Assembly (NCBI GenBank): GCA_028277195.1
Contig: JANQGS010000113.1
Location: 1 to 15,721, forward strand
Origin: Candidatus Gastranaerophilales bacterium
Lineage (GTDB): Bacteria; Cyanobacteriota; Vampirovibrionia; Gastranaerophilales; UBA9971
Direction: 5' to 3'
DNA length: 15,721 nucleotides
Position numbers and translations under genes: made by a program. Below are positions 1-6,566 of this stretch, piece by piece. Position 1 is the stretch's first letter. Each line of letters opens with the position of its first letter. The notes beneath the pieces are model-generated. The model searched no databases and was not told the DNA's origin. It saw only the letters and a list, made by a program, of their open reading frames with translations.

Positions 1-65
1 TAGAGTTTTTTAATATTACCGCAAAGCCCTTTAAGTGGACTTATGCAGGTAAAGTTCTACAATAA
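1..65 (+). CDS. IS630-family transposase, C-terminal end only (gene begins before the window)
   Basis: Reading from base 3, the frame gives EFFNITAKPFKWTYAGKVLQ and then a TAA stop at 63-65. The AKPFKWTY.GK pattern close to the stop is the characteristic tail of IS630-family DDE transposases, which commonly end in a variant of 'N.hAKPF.WTY.Gk.l'. Only 20 residues are visible, so the catalytic DDE residues and the intactness of the gene cannot be judged. No target-site TA duplication or terminal inverted repeat can be assigned, because the other end of the element lies outside the window. The call rests on recognising this tail motif. Confidence 0.75.
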   Translation, partial: EFFNITAKPFKWTYAGKVLQ

Positions 66-111
66 TAAGTGGTTAGTTATTTATGCTATGCAACACTAGG
101 GAGCAGTTATT

Positions 112-342
112 ATGGAATTTTTACAACGCCCGATAAACAGGGAAAAACAAATGAGCAAGATAATTGAGGATACAGAAGAAATAATAAGCAATTTCAGGCA
201 AATATCCACAATTATCATAGAAAACTTAGGCAATGACAGTGAAAATACAATGTATAACCTCGGGAAAAAGCTCATAAACTACAGGGAGGATAACGAGAAC
301 CCTGAGGATAACCTTGGAAACAGCAGGATAAGTATTATTTAA
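112..342 (+). CDS. hypothetical small protein (76 aa), unrecognised
   Basis: This ORF encodes a 76-residue, charged, largely helical protein rich in Glu, Asn and Ile, with no Cys, membrane segment or recognised motif. An AGGGAG Shine-Dalgarno-like sequence (98-103) lies 8 bases before the ATG at 112. A second ATG at 151 also has an AGGG 8 bases upstream, so the true start could be residue 14. AGG for Arg and ATA for Ile match the surrounding genes, which supports real coding. The ORF begins 46 bases after the IS630 transposase stop. It ends tail-to-tail with the PAP2 gene, sharing 8 bases. It could be a passenger, the remainder of a gene cut by the insertion element, or a chance ORF. No function is proposed. 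Confidence 0.4.
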   Translation: MEFLQRPINREKQMSKIIEDTEEIISNFRQISTIIIENLGNDSENTMYNLGKKLINYREDNENPEDNLGNSRISII

Positions 343-1126
343 GTAAGGAACAAAAAGTTTTTTCGGAGTATGCGGGAGGTTGGCATTTTGACAATAAAAA
401 CCTCTCTATTAACAAAATCACCAGCAGGGTGTAAAACCCGGCCAGCAAAGAGTCGCTTAAAAAATGAGCACCCATGGCAACCCGCATAAACCCCACAGAA
501 GAAGCAAAAACCAGTACCCCTAAAAACCATTTTCTTCTATGAGCCCTGGCCAGTAACGGAAAACACAGGAAACTAAAAGCAAACGACGACTCTCCTGATA
601 CAAATGAACAGTTCCTCTTGCACTGGTCAGCTATTACGCCTGCCGGGGTAAACTGTTTTGTGCCGTTGAACTCCACTACATCCCTGGGTCTTGCCCTGCC
701 CCAGTTGTTCTTGAACATTACATTGGTCACGAGCCCGGCGGAAATGGCAATACAAAGCCCTATAAAAATAACACGCCTCCTCGTAAGGGTTAACAGGGGT
801 TTTCTCCTTATTTCACCGATTATATAGAGCGCTCCCAGCCCAATCAGGAAATAAATCATTGTTCTTACTAACGTGACATGAAAAAAATGACCTAAGTCAC
901 TATTCACCATAGGAAATACGCCATTTCCTTCATAAAAAAGACTTGTAAAGCCAAGGTCAACCCGGGGGAAAAAGTAAAAAAACAAGGACGCGATAACCGC
1001 CAGTATAAAAGTAATTAATAATGGCCTGTTATCCAAAAAATCATTCCTCCCAAGTTTTTTCTCCCTATTTTCCTCAATATTGCCCGGCCCGTCAAGAAAT
1101 TTTTCGATTTTTTCTGTTAAACACAT
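335..1126 (-). CDS. PAP2-superfamily membrane phosphatase (SGE variant)
   Basis: This is a 263-residue integral membrane protein with about five to six hydrophobic segments, beginning around residues 36-53. The three-part PAP2 signature is present: K139-X6-R146-P147, then S177-G178-E179, then R215-X5-H221 with D225. Family members remove phosphate from lipid phosphates such as phosphatidic acid, undecaprenyl diphosphate or lipid A at the membrane face. The second motif normally reads PSGH; here the His is replaced by Glu (FVSGESS), preceded by a CKRNC pair of cysteines. I recall similar SGE forms among LpxE-like PAP2 proteins, but cannot check that here. The ATG at 1126 has an AAGGA about 10 bases upstream. 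The gene is divergent from nifU. The substrate is not predictable from sequence. Confidence 0.88.
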   Translation of the reverse strand: MCLTEKIEKFLDGPGNIEENREKKLGRNDFLDNRPLLITFILAVIASLFFYFFPRVDLGFTSLFYEGNGVFPMVNSDLGHFFHVTLVRTMIYFLIGLGALYIIGEIRRKPLLTLTRRRVIFIGLCIAISAGLVTNVMFKNNWGRARPRDVVEFNGTKQFTPAGVIADQCKRNCSFVSGESSFAFSFLCFPLLARAHRRKWFLGVLVFASSVGFMRVAMGAHFLSDSLLAGFYTLLVILLIERFLLSKCQPPAYSEKTFCSLLK

Positions 1127-1155
1127 GCTTATTTTTTCCTTAAGTTATATTAATT

Positions 1156-1165
1156 TATAATTATA
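1156..1165. promoter_or_regulatory. overlapping divergent -10 boxes between the PAP2 gene and nifU
   Basis: TATAAT at 1156-1161 reads towards nifU, and ATTATA at 1160-1165 is TATAAT on the minus strand, reading towards the PAP2 gene. No good -35 box is seen for either, so this is a tentative call. From the plus-strand box the nifU leader would be roughly 40 bases and would carry the AAGGA at 1195-1199, 8 bases before the nifU ATG. Overlapping boxes would make the two promoters mutually exclusive. Confidence 0.35.
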
Positions 1166-1207
1166 GTAGTATAAAATTAAGAAAAACATAAAATAAGGAA
1201 ATAAATA

Positions 1208-2032
1208 ATGTGGGAATACACAGAAAAAGTAAAAGAACACTATAAAAACCCTAAAAATGCGGGCATAATAGAAAACCCCGACGCAATAGGCGAAGTCGGC
1301 AGCATAAGCTGCGGTGACGCGCTTAAATTATTCCTGAAAATCAATAAGAACGGCATTATAACCGAGGCAAAATTCCAGACATTCGGCTGCGGCTCGGCAG
1401 TAGCCAGCGCCAGCGCGCTTACCGAAATGATTATCGGAAAGCATACCACAGAGGCCGAAAAAATCACCAATCAATGCATTGCCGAGGAACTCGGGGGCTT
1501 GCCCGAGCAGAAAATGCACTGCAGCGTCATGGGCCAGGAAGCCCTGGAAGCCGCTATAGCCTCTTATAAAGGCGAGTCCCGGGAAAAGAAAATAAAAGGC
1601 AGGATAGTTTGCGGATGTTTTGGCGTAACCGAGGATAAAATAAGGGACGTAATAAAAGAAAACCCCCTGAGTTCCCCCGAAGAAATAACAAATTACACCA
1701 AAGCCGGCGGAGGGTGCGGAAAATGCAGGGAAGACCTGCAAAAAATCCTTAACGAGGAAATTTTCAGGAAAAATAACGGTAAAAAAGACAAACCCCTCAC
1801 TAAAACCCAGCTTATATTAAAGGTAAACAAGGTGCTGGAAAACAATATAGCCCCGGAACTCAGGAAAGACGGCGGCGATATTGAGCTGGTTGACATTGAG
1901 GATAATAAAATATACGTTAATTTGCGGGGTTCGTGCAAAAATTGCCCGAGCAGCAACATGACGCTGAAAAATTTTGTTGAGAACCTCCTGAAAGAGCATA
2001 TCAGCGATGATGCGGAAGTAATGGAAGCCTGA
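1208..2032 (+). CDS. nifU: Fe-S cluster scaffold protein NifU, full three-domain form
   Basis: This 274-residue protein has the complete modular NifU architecture. Residues 1-122 are an IscU-like scaffold with Cys35 (in SCGD), Cys61 and Cys105. Residues 130-185 are a BFD-like [2Fe-2S] domain with ligands Cys135, Cys137, Cys170 and Cys173. Residues 198-274 are a NifU C-terminal domain with Cys243-X2-Cys246 (GSCKNCPSS). These positions closely match the known NifU pattern (A. vinelandii NifU is about 310 aa). Clusters are assembled with sulfur delivered by NifS, encoded four genes downstream. No nitrogenase genes are present, so this is probably the general NIF-type Fe-S system used by several anaerobes rather than a nitrogen-fixation gene. 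AAGGA precedes the ATG by 8 bases. It is the first gene of the operon. Confidence 0.95.
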   Translation: MWEYTEKVKEHYKNPKNAGIIENPDAIGEVGSISCGDALKLFLKINKNGIITEAKFQTFGCGSAVASASALTEMIIGKHTTEAEKITNQCIAEELGGLPEQKMHCSVMGQEALEAAIASYKGESREKKIKGRIVCGCFGVTEDKIRDVIKENPLSSPEEITNYTKAGGGCGKCREDLQKILNEEIFRKNNGKKDKPLTKTQLILKVNKVLENNIAPELRKDGGDIELVDIEDNKIYVNLRGSCKNCPSSNMTLKNFVENLLKEHISDDAEVMEA

Positions 2033-2040
2033 TTAGCCCT

Positions 2041-2793
2041 ATGTACGATAATAAAATCAAATTAATAGACGAATTGCAGCAGGAAATCAATAATTACAGG
2101 CCCTTAAGCAGGGACTCCCTCAGGCAGCTCAGGGAATATTATAAAGTGGGCTTAACCTATACGAGCAACGCACTTGAGGGGAATTCCCTCACGGAAACCG
2201 AAACAAAAATTGTGCTGGAAGACGGCATTACCATCGGCGGGAAACCCCTGAAAGACCACTTTGAAGCTCTTGGGGGCGCTGAGGCGTACGATTATATTTA
2301 TAAATTGTGCAAAAAAGAAGCTATTGTTGAAAAAGACATAAAAAACCTGCATAAATTATTTTATTACAGAATTGACGATAAAAATGCGGGTAAATACAGA
2401 AAAAAACCCGCAATAATAACCGGGGTTGATGTTGAGCTGCCTTCCCCCGCTGAAATTCCCGGCTTAATGAGGGAATTTGCCGGTGATATAATTGAGATAA
2501 GAAAAAGATGCCATCCTGTTGAATATGCGGCCAGGTTGCATGCCCGGCTTGTAAACGTTCATCCTTTTATTGACGGGAACGGGCGTTGCGCAAGGCTTTT
2601 AATGAACCTTGCCCTGTTGCAGTCAGGTTATGAAATCACAATAATCCCGCCGGTTGTCAGAAATGATTATATTGACGCGTTAAAAGCAACAAATAAAGGC
2701 AATAATACTCCTTTTACAAACCTGGTTTCCTCCATGGTTTATGAGTCACAAAAGGATTATTTACGACTAATTCGTACATTAAGTAAAGAGTAG
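2041..2793 (+). CDS. Fic-domain protein, predicted AMP-transferase with N-terminal inhibitory helix
   Basis: The 250-residue protein contains a canonical Fic active site, H174-PFIDGNGRCAR-185, matching HPFx(D/E)GNGRxxR; His174 is the predicted catalytic base. Near the N-terminus S42-N-A-L-E46-G47 fits the autoinhibitory (S/T)xxxE(G/N) motif, which places it among class II Fic proteins, where the inhibitory helix precedes the Fic core. GKYRKKPAII (117-126) and a following Pro-rich loop fit the flap region. Such enzymes usually transfer AMP from ATP to Ser, Thr or Tyr of a target protein. Glu46 predicts low basal activity. It starts 8 bases after the nifU stop without a good Shine-Dalgarno, so translation may be coupled. 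Codon use resembles its NIF neighbours, unlike the next two genes. The target is unknown. Confidence 0.92.
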   Translation: MYDNKIKLIDELQQEINNYRPLSRDSLRQLREYYKVGLTYTSNALEGNSLTETETKIVLEDGITIGGKPLKDHFEALGGAEAYDYIYKLCKKEAIVEKDIKNLHKLFYYRIDDKNAGKYRKKPAIITGVDVELPSPAEIPGLMREFAGDIIEIRKRCHPVEYAARLHARLVNVHPFIDGNGRCARLLMNLALLQSGYEITIIPPVVRNDYIDALKATNKGNNTPFTNLVSSMVYESQKDYLRLIRTLSKE

Positions 2794-2799
2794 AGTAAG

Positions 2800-2816
2800 A
2801 AAAATGACTGAAAAAA
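2800..2816 (+). repeat. 17-bp direct repeat, left copy (MNT start)
   Basis: AAAAATGACTGAAAAAA spans the start codon of the MNT gene. The identical 17 bases occur at 3513-3529 over the nifS start codon. Similarity continues on both sides: AGAG upstream, and ATTATA downstream after a 3-base AAG insertion. The two copies exactly bracket the MNT-HEPN pair. Confidence 0.7.
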
Positions 2817-3124
2817 AGATTATAAAAATAATTAATGAATTAAATAAACTTATAAAAGAACAGTTCCCTGATTTAAAGGGTATGTATCTTTACGGCTCAC
2901 AGGTAAGCGGAAAACCTACTAAAGACAGTGATATTGATATTATTGCCATATTTGATAAGGTTTCAAGGGATAAAACCTTTGAAATAGGTGGTATACTTTG
3001 TGATTTAGAATACAAATATGATGTTTATATTGATTTACACGAATATACAATCACTGAATTACGAAAAAATCCTTACTATTATAATGAAGTAGTGAATAAA
3101 GGTGTATATTATGCTGCAGCATAG
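2804..3124 (+). CDS. MNT-type nucleotidyltransferase (MntA-like, partner of HEPN protein)
   Basis: This is a 106-residue minimal nucleotidyltransferase. G31-S32 is followed after exactly ten residues by D43-x-D45, giving the GSX10DXD signature of MNT proteins; D77 in DVYIDL is the likely third metal-binding acid. In characterised HEPN/MNT pairs the MNT member acts as antitoxin and in some cases AMPylates the HEPN toxin. The gene lies 10 bases after the fic stop and overlaps the following HEPN gene, the usual arrangement for such pairs. It and its partner are clearly more AT-rich than nifU, fic and nifS, suggesting acquisition. Its first codons duplicate the nifS start, so its N-terminus (MTEKKII) mimics that of NifS (MTEKII). 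Confidence 0.88.
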   Translation: MTEKKIIKIINELNKLIKEQFPDLKGMYLYGSQVSGKPTKDSDIDIIAIFDKVSRDKTFEIGGILCDLEYKYDVYIDLHEYTITELRKNPYYYNEVVNKGVYYAAA

Positions 3125-3524
3125 GGAAATTTTGGCCAAAATAGCAATTGAAAAGTCTGATGATGCATTAAAATCAAGTTGCGATAATCTTGATATAAAT
3201 CTAAATACAGCTTTAAACAGAGCTTATTATGCTGTATTTTATATTGTTTCAGCTTTAGCATACATAGATGAATTTGTAACCAAAAGTCATCATAAACTTA
3301 TGGGACAATTTAATAAAAAATACATTTACGAGAATAAAATTTTTGACAACTCATTGACTAAAATTTATAAAGAGTTAATTAGAGATAGAGAAAAATCTGA
3401 TTATGATTTTACAACTAAACTTACAAGAGAAATTGTTTTAAAAGATATACAAAATGCCAGGACATTTATTGAAGCAGTAAAACCTTACGTTTTAGATAAA
3501 TTAAGAGAGACTAAAAATGACTGA
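3111..3524 (+). CDS. HEPN-domain protein (UPF0332-like), MNT partner
   Basis: This helical protein has about 137 residues and carries the HEPN signature LNRAYYAVFY followed by SALAY, then SHHKLMGQF and a RDREKSDYDF segment typical of the UPF0332 branch. I chose ATG 3111 because AAGGTG lies about 6 bases upstream; a GTG at 3102 would add three residues. It overlaps the end of the MNT gene by 14 bases. HEPN toxins usually carry a catalytic RX4-6H ribonuclease motif, but none is visible here: the only histidines are in LQHRE and SHHK, with no Arg at the right distance. It may therefore be a non-canonical toxin, a substrate-binding partner, or inactive. It ends inside the nifS start, overlapping by 8 bases. 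AT-rich composition matches the MNT gene. Confidence 0.82.
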   Translation: MLQHREILAKIAIEKSDDALKSSCDNLDINLNTALNRAYYAVFYIVSALAYIDEFVTKSHHKLMGQFNKKYIYENKIFDNSLTKIYKELIRDREKSDYDFTTKLTREIVLKDIQNARTFIEAVKPYVLDKLRETKND

Positions 3525-3529
3525 AAAAA
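3513..3529 (+). repeat. 17-bp direct repeat, right copy (nifS start)
   Basis: This is the second perfect copy of AAAAATGACTGAAAAAA, spanning the nifS ATG. The offset between copies is 713 bases. Removing one copy and the DNA between them would place nifS 10 bases after the fic stop with the same start codon and N-terminus, consistent with insertion of a MNT-HEPN cassette. Confidence 0.7.
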
Positions 3530-4764
3530 TTATATACCTAGATAATAACGCAACAACAAAAACATGCGATGAAGCAATAGAGAGCATGATGCCGTTTTTT
3601 GGCGAAAAATACGGCAATCCCTCAAGCATGCACGATTTTGGCGGGCAGGTGGGCCGGTACCTTAAAAAAGCCCGTGAACAGGTAGGCGGTTTAATTGGCG
3701 CGGCTGACCCCAACGAGGTAATATTCACGAGCTGCGGCACAGAAAGCAGTAACATGGCGCTAAGAGGCCTCACTGACCCCCGCAAGAAACACATTATAAC
3801 CACAAAAGTAGAGCACCCCTGCGTTTTAAACGTGGCAAAACACCTTGAGAAAAACCACGGCTATGAAGTCGCTTATCTGGGTGTTAATGCGGAGGGCGAG
3901 CTTGATTTAGGGGAATTTAAAGACAGCATCAGGGATGATACGGCGCTTATCTCTATAATGTGGGCAAATAACGAAACGGGGGTTGTTTTTCCCGTGGAAA
4001 AACTGGCAGAAATAGCAAAGGACAAGAACCCTGATGTGCTGTTTTTTGTGGATGCGGTGCAGGCAGCGGGGAAAATACCGCTGGACGTTAAAAATACAAA
4101 AATAGACATGCTCAGTATCTCAGGGCATAAAATCCATGCCCCAAAAGGTGTTGGCGCGATATATATAAGAAAAGGCACTTTAATAACCCCGTTTATGCTG
4201 GGCGGGCACCAGGAAAGAGGAAAACGTGGCGGCACGGAAAATGTTGCCGGGATTGTCGCGCTGGGGGCAGCCGCCGAGCAGGCCCAAAATTTCCTCCCCG
4301 ACGAGGAAACAAGGGTAAGGAAAATGAGGGACCGCCTTGAAAAAGGCATTCTCAGCAGGATATTCAACGCAAGAATTAACGGCTCACGGCTCAATCGAAC
4401 CCCGAATACCGCAAATATCAGTTTTGAATACATTGAAGGCGAGCTTATCCTGCTGCACCTGAGCGATTTAGGGATATGTGCCAGCTCAGGAAGCGCATGT
4501 ACAAGCGGCAACCTTGAACCGAGCCATGTATTAAGGGCGATGGGAGTACCGTTTACAGCGGTGCACGGCAGTATAAGGTTCAGCCTGAGCAGGTATACAA
4601 CTGATGAAGAAATTGATTATGTACTTGAAAAATTGCCTGATGTAATTAACAGGCTCAATTCAATTTCGCCTTTCCAGCGTGAGCTGTTAGAGTTAAAAGA
4701 GGTGAAAAACCCGGTGAAAAACCCAAAATGCGGGGTTGATGTCAAACGCTGCTGCGAGAGGTAG
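3517..4764 (+). CDS. nifS: cysteine desulfurase NifS
   Basis: This 415-residue PLP enzyme takes sulfur from cysteine and passes it to the NifU scaffold. SGHKIHAPKG supplies the PLP-binding Lys205, and SSGSACTSG carries the active-site Cys328, both within a few residues of their positions in A. vinelandii NifS (Cys325). The N-terminus IYLDNNATTK and the WANNETG and VDAVQ segments are typical. The short active-site loop fits group I (NifS/IscS-type) desulfurases. The C-terminus adds an unusual Cys-containing tail, KCGVDVKRCCER. The gene overlaps the HEPN gene by 8 bases and has only an AGAGAG-like element upstream, so its translation probably depends on coupling. Loss of its original leader by insertion could affect NifS dosage. 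Confidence 0.96.
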   Translation: MTEKIIYLDNNATTKTCDEAIESMMPFFGEKYGNPSSMHDFGGQVGRYLKKAREQVGGLIGAADPNEVIFTSCGTESSNMALRGLTDPRKKHIITTKVEHPCVLNVAKHLEKNHGYEVAYLGVNAEGELDLGEFKDSIRDDTALISIMWANNETGVVFPVEKLAEIAKDKNPDVLFFVDAVQAAGKIPLDVKNTKIDMLSISGHKIHAPKGVGAIYIRKGTLITPFMLGGHQERGKRGGTENVAGIVALGAAAEQAQNFLPDEETRVRKMRDRLEKGILSRIFNARINGSRLNRTPNTANISFEYIEGELILLHLSDLGICASSGSACTSGNLEPSHVLRAMGVPFTAVHGSIRFSLSRYTTDEEIDYVLEKLPDVINRLNSISPFQRELLELKEVKNPVKNPKCGVDVKRCCER

Positions 4765-4794
4765 GAATAGGAAAATTTTTGGCCCGGGGCAAAT

Positions 4795-4825
4795 ATACCG
4801 GGATTAACCCGGGTATCTCTTTTTG
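4795..4825. terminator. hairpin terminator between nifS and the convergent phosphoribosyltransferase gene
   Basis: ATACCGGG (4795-4802) and CCCGGGTAT (4808-4816) pair around an ATTAA loop with one bulged base, followed by CTCTTTTT on the plus strand. This is a reasonable intrinsic terminator for the nifU-nifS operon. The stem includes the stop codon of the opposing gene. On the minus strand the following sequence has no good T-run, so termination there is less certain. Confidence 0.55.
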
Positions 4826-5463
4826 TACCTGTTTAAAAGATTGATAATTTCCTGCTCTGACAGGTCATACCACTCTTTATAATAGCTTGCCACAGCAAAA
4901 AAATCCTCATCACTCACTATAGGGCAAATAATATTATCAACCATTCCTTTTATATTAAAGTATGCGCTGTATGAACTTACCGGAACAGCTACTGTCACAG
5001 ACTTAGGCGTTCTTTTTTTAACTGTATTAATACCTGCTATTAACGAATAACCTGTTGCTATACCGTCATCTACAATAATAACATTGCTACGGCTTATTTT
5101 TTCATCATCAATGCCTCCATAGAGCTCCTTTCTGTGCTGAATCTCCAAAACAACTCCCCCGGCTATCTTTTCTATGGTTTCATCGCTGATATTCAGGAGA
5201 TTAACAGCTTTTTCATTAAGAACCCTTGTTCCATCACCTGTTACCGACCCAAAACCATATTCAGGACTGCCCGGCGCAGGCAACTTCTTGACTACAAGAG
5301 GAGTTATAGGAACTTCCAGCCTGTCAGCAATCGCCTCAGCAACCTGTATACCTCCTCTCGGTATAGCAAGAAGGCAGACTGCAGTAGGGTTTAATTTTTC
5401 TATTTCACTGGCAAGTATCTCACCTGCTGCTTCTCTGGAATCATATCTGTTAAATTTTTGCAT
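4804..5463 (-). CDS. phosphoribosyltransferase-family protein (COG1926-like)
   Basis: The protein has 219 residues counted from ATG 5463; an in-frame TTG at 5484 would add seven. The PRPP-binding loop VIIVDDGIATG is centred on D132-D133. The N-terminal IPRGGIQVAEAIA and KKLPAPGSPEYGFG segments resemble the predicted phosphoribosyltransferases of COG1926. Members are type I PRTases of uncertain substrate, often annotated only generically; a purine or pyrimidine salvage role is possible but not shown. ATG 5463 is preferred because a perfect TATAAT lies exactly 6 bases upstream and no Shine-Dalgarno exists, indicating a leaderless mRNA. It is a single gene, convergent with nifS, sharing the hairpin at its 3' end. 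Confidence 0.82.
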   Translation of the reverse strand: MQKFNRYDSREAAGEILASEIEKLNPTAVCLLAIPRGGIQVAEAIADRLEVPITPLVVKKLPAPGSPEYGFGSVTGDGTRVLNEKAVNLLNISDETIEKIAGGVVLEIQHRKELYGGIDDEKISRSNVIIVDDGIATGYSLIAGINTVKKRTPKSVTVAVPVSSYSAYFNIKGMVDNIICPIVSDEDFFAVASYYKEWYDLSEQEIINLLNRYKKRYPG

Positions 5464-5469
5464 AGTAAA

Positions 5470-5475
5470 ATTATA
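5470..5475 (-). promoter_or_regulatory. -10 box TATAAT, 6 bases before the phosphoribosyltransferase ATG
   Basis: Perfect TATAAT on the minus strand, then TTTACT, then ATG at 5463. Transcription normally begins about 6-8 bases after the -10 box, so the first mRNA base would be at or next to the start codon. No clear -35 is seen. The same spacing occurs at two other genes in the window. Confidence 0.55.
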
Positions 5476-5515
5476 AAACCGCAAAAAATTTTTTTACATT
5501 AACTACTCTATCCAT

Positions 5516-5528
5516 GTAACAGGTCAGG
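5516..5528 (+). repeat. single sequence resembling the miniature-element terminal repeat
   Basis: GTAACAGGTCAGG matches the terminal inverted repeat of the element at 11152-11296 (GTAACAGTTCAGG) in 12 of 13 positions. No partner end is seen nearby. In this orientation the element body would extend into etfA, which is intact, so it is either a remnant or coincidence. Confidence 0.25.
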
Positions 5529-5531
5529 TTT

Positions 5532-6554
5532 CTAACAACTGCATGTTAGCCGGGAATTCCTGATAGCCTCCGTAAGAGCAGGCACAACCTCAAACAGGTC
5601 GCCCACTATGCCGTATGTAGCCACCTGGAATATGGGAGCTTCGGGGTCTTTGTTGATTGCTATAATAATATCGCTTGAATTCATGCCCGCAAGGTGCTGT
5701 ATTGCTCCTGAAATTCCGCAGGCAATGTATATTTTGGGGCAAACGGTCTTACCGGTCTGTCCCACCTGGTCACAGTGCCCTCTCCAGCCCGCGTCAACAC
5801 ATGCCCGGCTGGCCGCTACTGCCCCGCCCAGCGATTCTGCAAGCCCCTCAAGGATTTTAAACCCTTCGGCGTTTTTAATGCCCCTGCCGCCCGCAATAAT
5901 GATTTCCGCATCTTCTATTTTACAACCCGCTGACTGGCAGGCGTTTAAGCATTCAAGAATTTTTACTTTAATGGCTGACGGGTCGAGGTTAATGTCCAGC
6001 TTTTCGACCCGGGCCGAATTAGAAGTGTCAGGCTCGGCTTTAGGCAGAACCTTTGGCCTTACCGTAGCCATTTGTGGCCTGCATGTCTTGCATAGGATTG
6101 TTGCCATGAGGTTTCCGCCGAATGTCGGCCTTGTTGCTGCCAGCAGTCCCTGTTCATTTATATCAAGCCCGGTACAATCGGCTGTCAGGCCGGTGTTTAA
6201 TCTTGCTGAAATCCTCGGGGCAAGGTCCCTGCCTGTTGTTGTAGCACCAATAAGCACTATCGAAGGTTTTTTCTGTGTTATCGCATCACAGGCAGCTTTT
6301 GAATAGAGTTCTGTAGAGTATCTTTCCAGGTTTTCATCCCGTACAAGGTAGACTTTTTGCGCGCCTGCTTCTGAAAGTTCTTTTAAAAGGGGCTCTACAT
6401 CATCATTTCCGGTAAGTAAAAGTACTCCTACCTCTTCCCCGCTAAGTTTTTGCGATAAGCCCTTAGCTGCGTTAACGAGTTCAAGTGAAACGCCTGCTAT
6501 TTGATTTTCCGGGGTTTTTTCCGCTATTACCCAAATGCCTTTATGTTCGCTCAT
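5532..6554 (-). CDS. etfA: electron transfer flavoprotein, alpha subunit
   Basis: A 340-residue EtfA, usual length for the family. The C-terminal FAD-binding region is clear: VGQTGKTVCP, YIACGISGAIQH and NKDPEAPIFQVATYGIVGDLFEVVP, in about residues 263-330. The N-terminal half carries the ETF domain shared with the beta subunit. With EtfB it accepts electrons from acyl-CoA or related dehydrogenases and passes them on, or in anaerobes bifurcates electrons. An AAAGGAG Shine-Dalgarno lies 7 bases before the ATG and overlaps the etfB stop region; the genes are 12 bases apart. No dehydrogenase or ETF-quinone oxidoreductase gene is in the window, so the electron partner is unknown. The very C-terminus ends unusually in LTCSC. 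Confidence 0.95.
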   Translation of the reverse strand: MSEHKGIWVIAEKTPENQIAGVSLELVNAAKGLSQKLSGEEVGVLLLTGNDDVEPLLKELSEAGAQKVYLVRDENLERYSTELYSKAACDAITQKKPSIVLIGATTTGRDLAPRISARLNTGLTADCTGLDINEQGLLAATRPTFGGNLMATILCKTCRPQMATVRPKVLPKAEPDTSNSARVEKLDINLDPSAIKVKILECLNACQSAGCKIEDAEIIIAGGRGIKNAEGFKILEGLAESLGGAVAASRACVDAGWRGHCDQVGQTGKTVCPKIYIACGISGAIQHLAGMNSSDIIIAINKDPEAPIFQVATYGIVGDLFEVVPALTEAIRNSRLTCSC

Positions 6555-6566
6555 TTATTTTCTCCT

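Noticed and set aside
3873..4511. 212-codon minus-strand ORF opposite nifS
   Set aside because: It lies wholly within nifS, which has all catalytic residues; the translation has no recognisable features and is a shadow frame.
1208..4764. nifU and nifS as evidence of nitrogen fixation
   Set aside because: No nitrogenase or other nif genes are present; NIF-type Fe-S assembly occurs in non-fixing anaerobes, so the general role is more likely.
5608..6306. 232-codon plus-strand ORF opposite etfA
   Set aside because: It is antisense to an intact, well-conserved etfA; composition reflects the opposite strand only.
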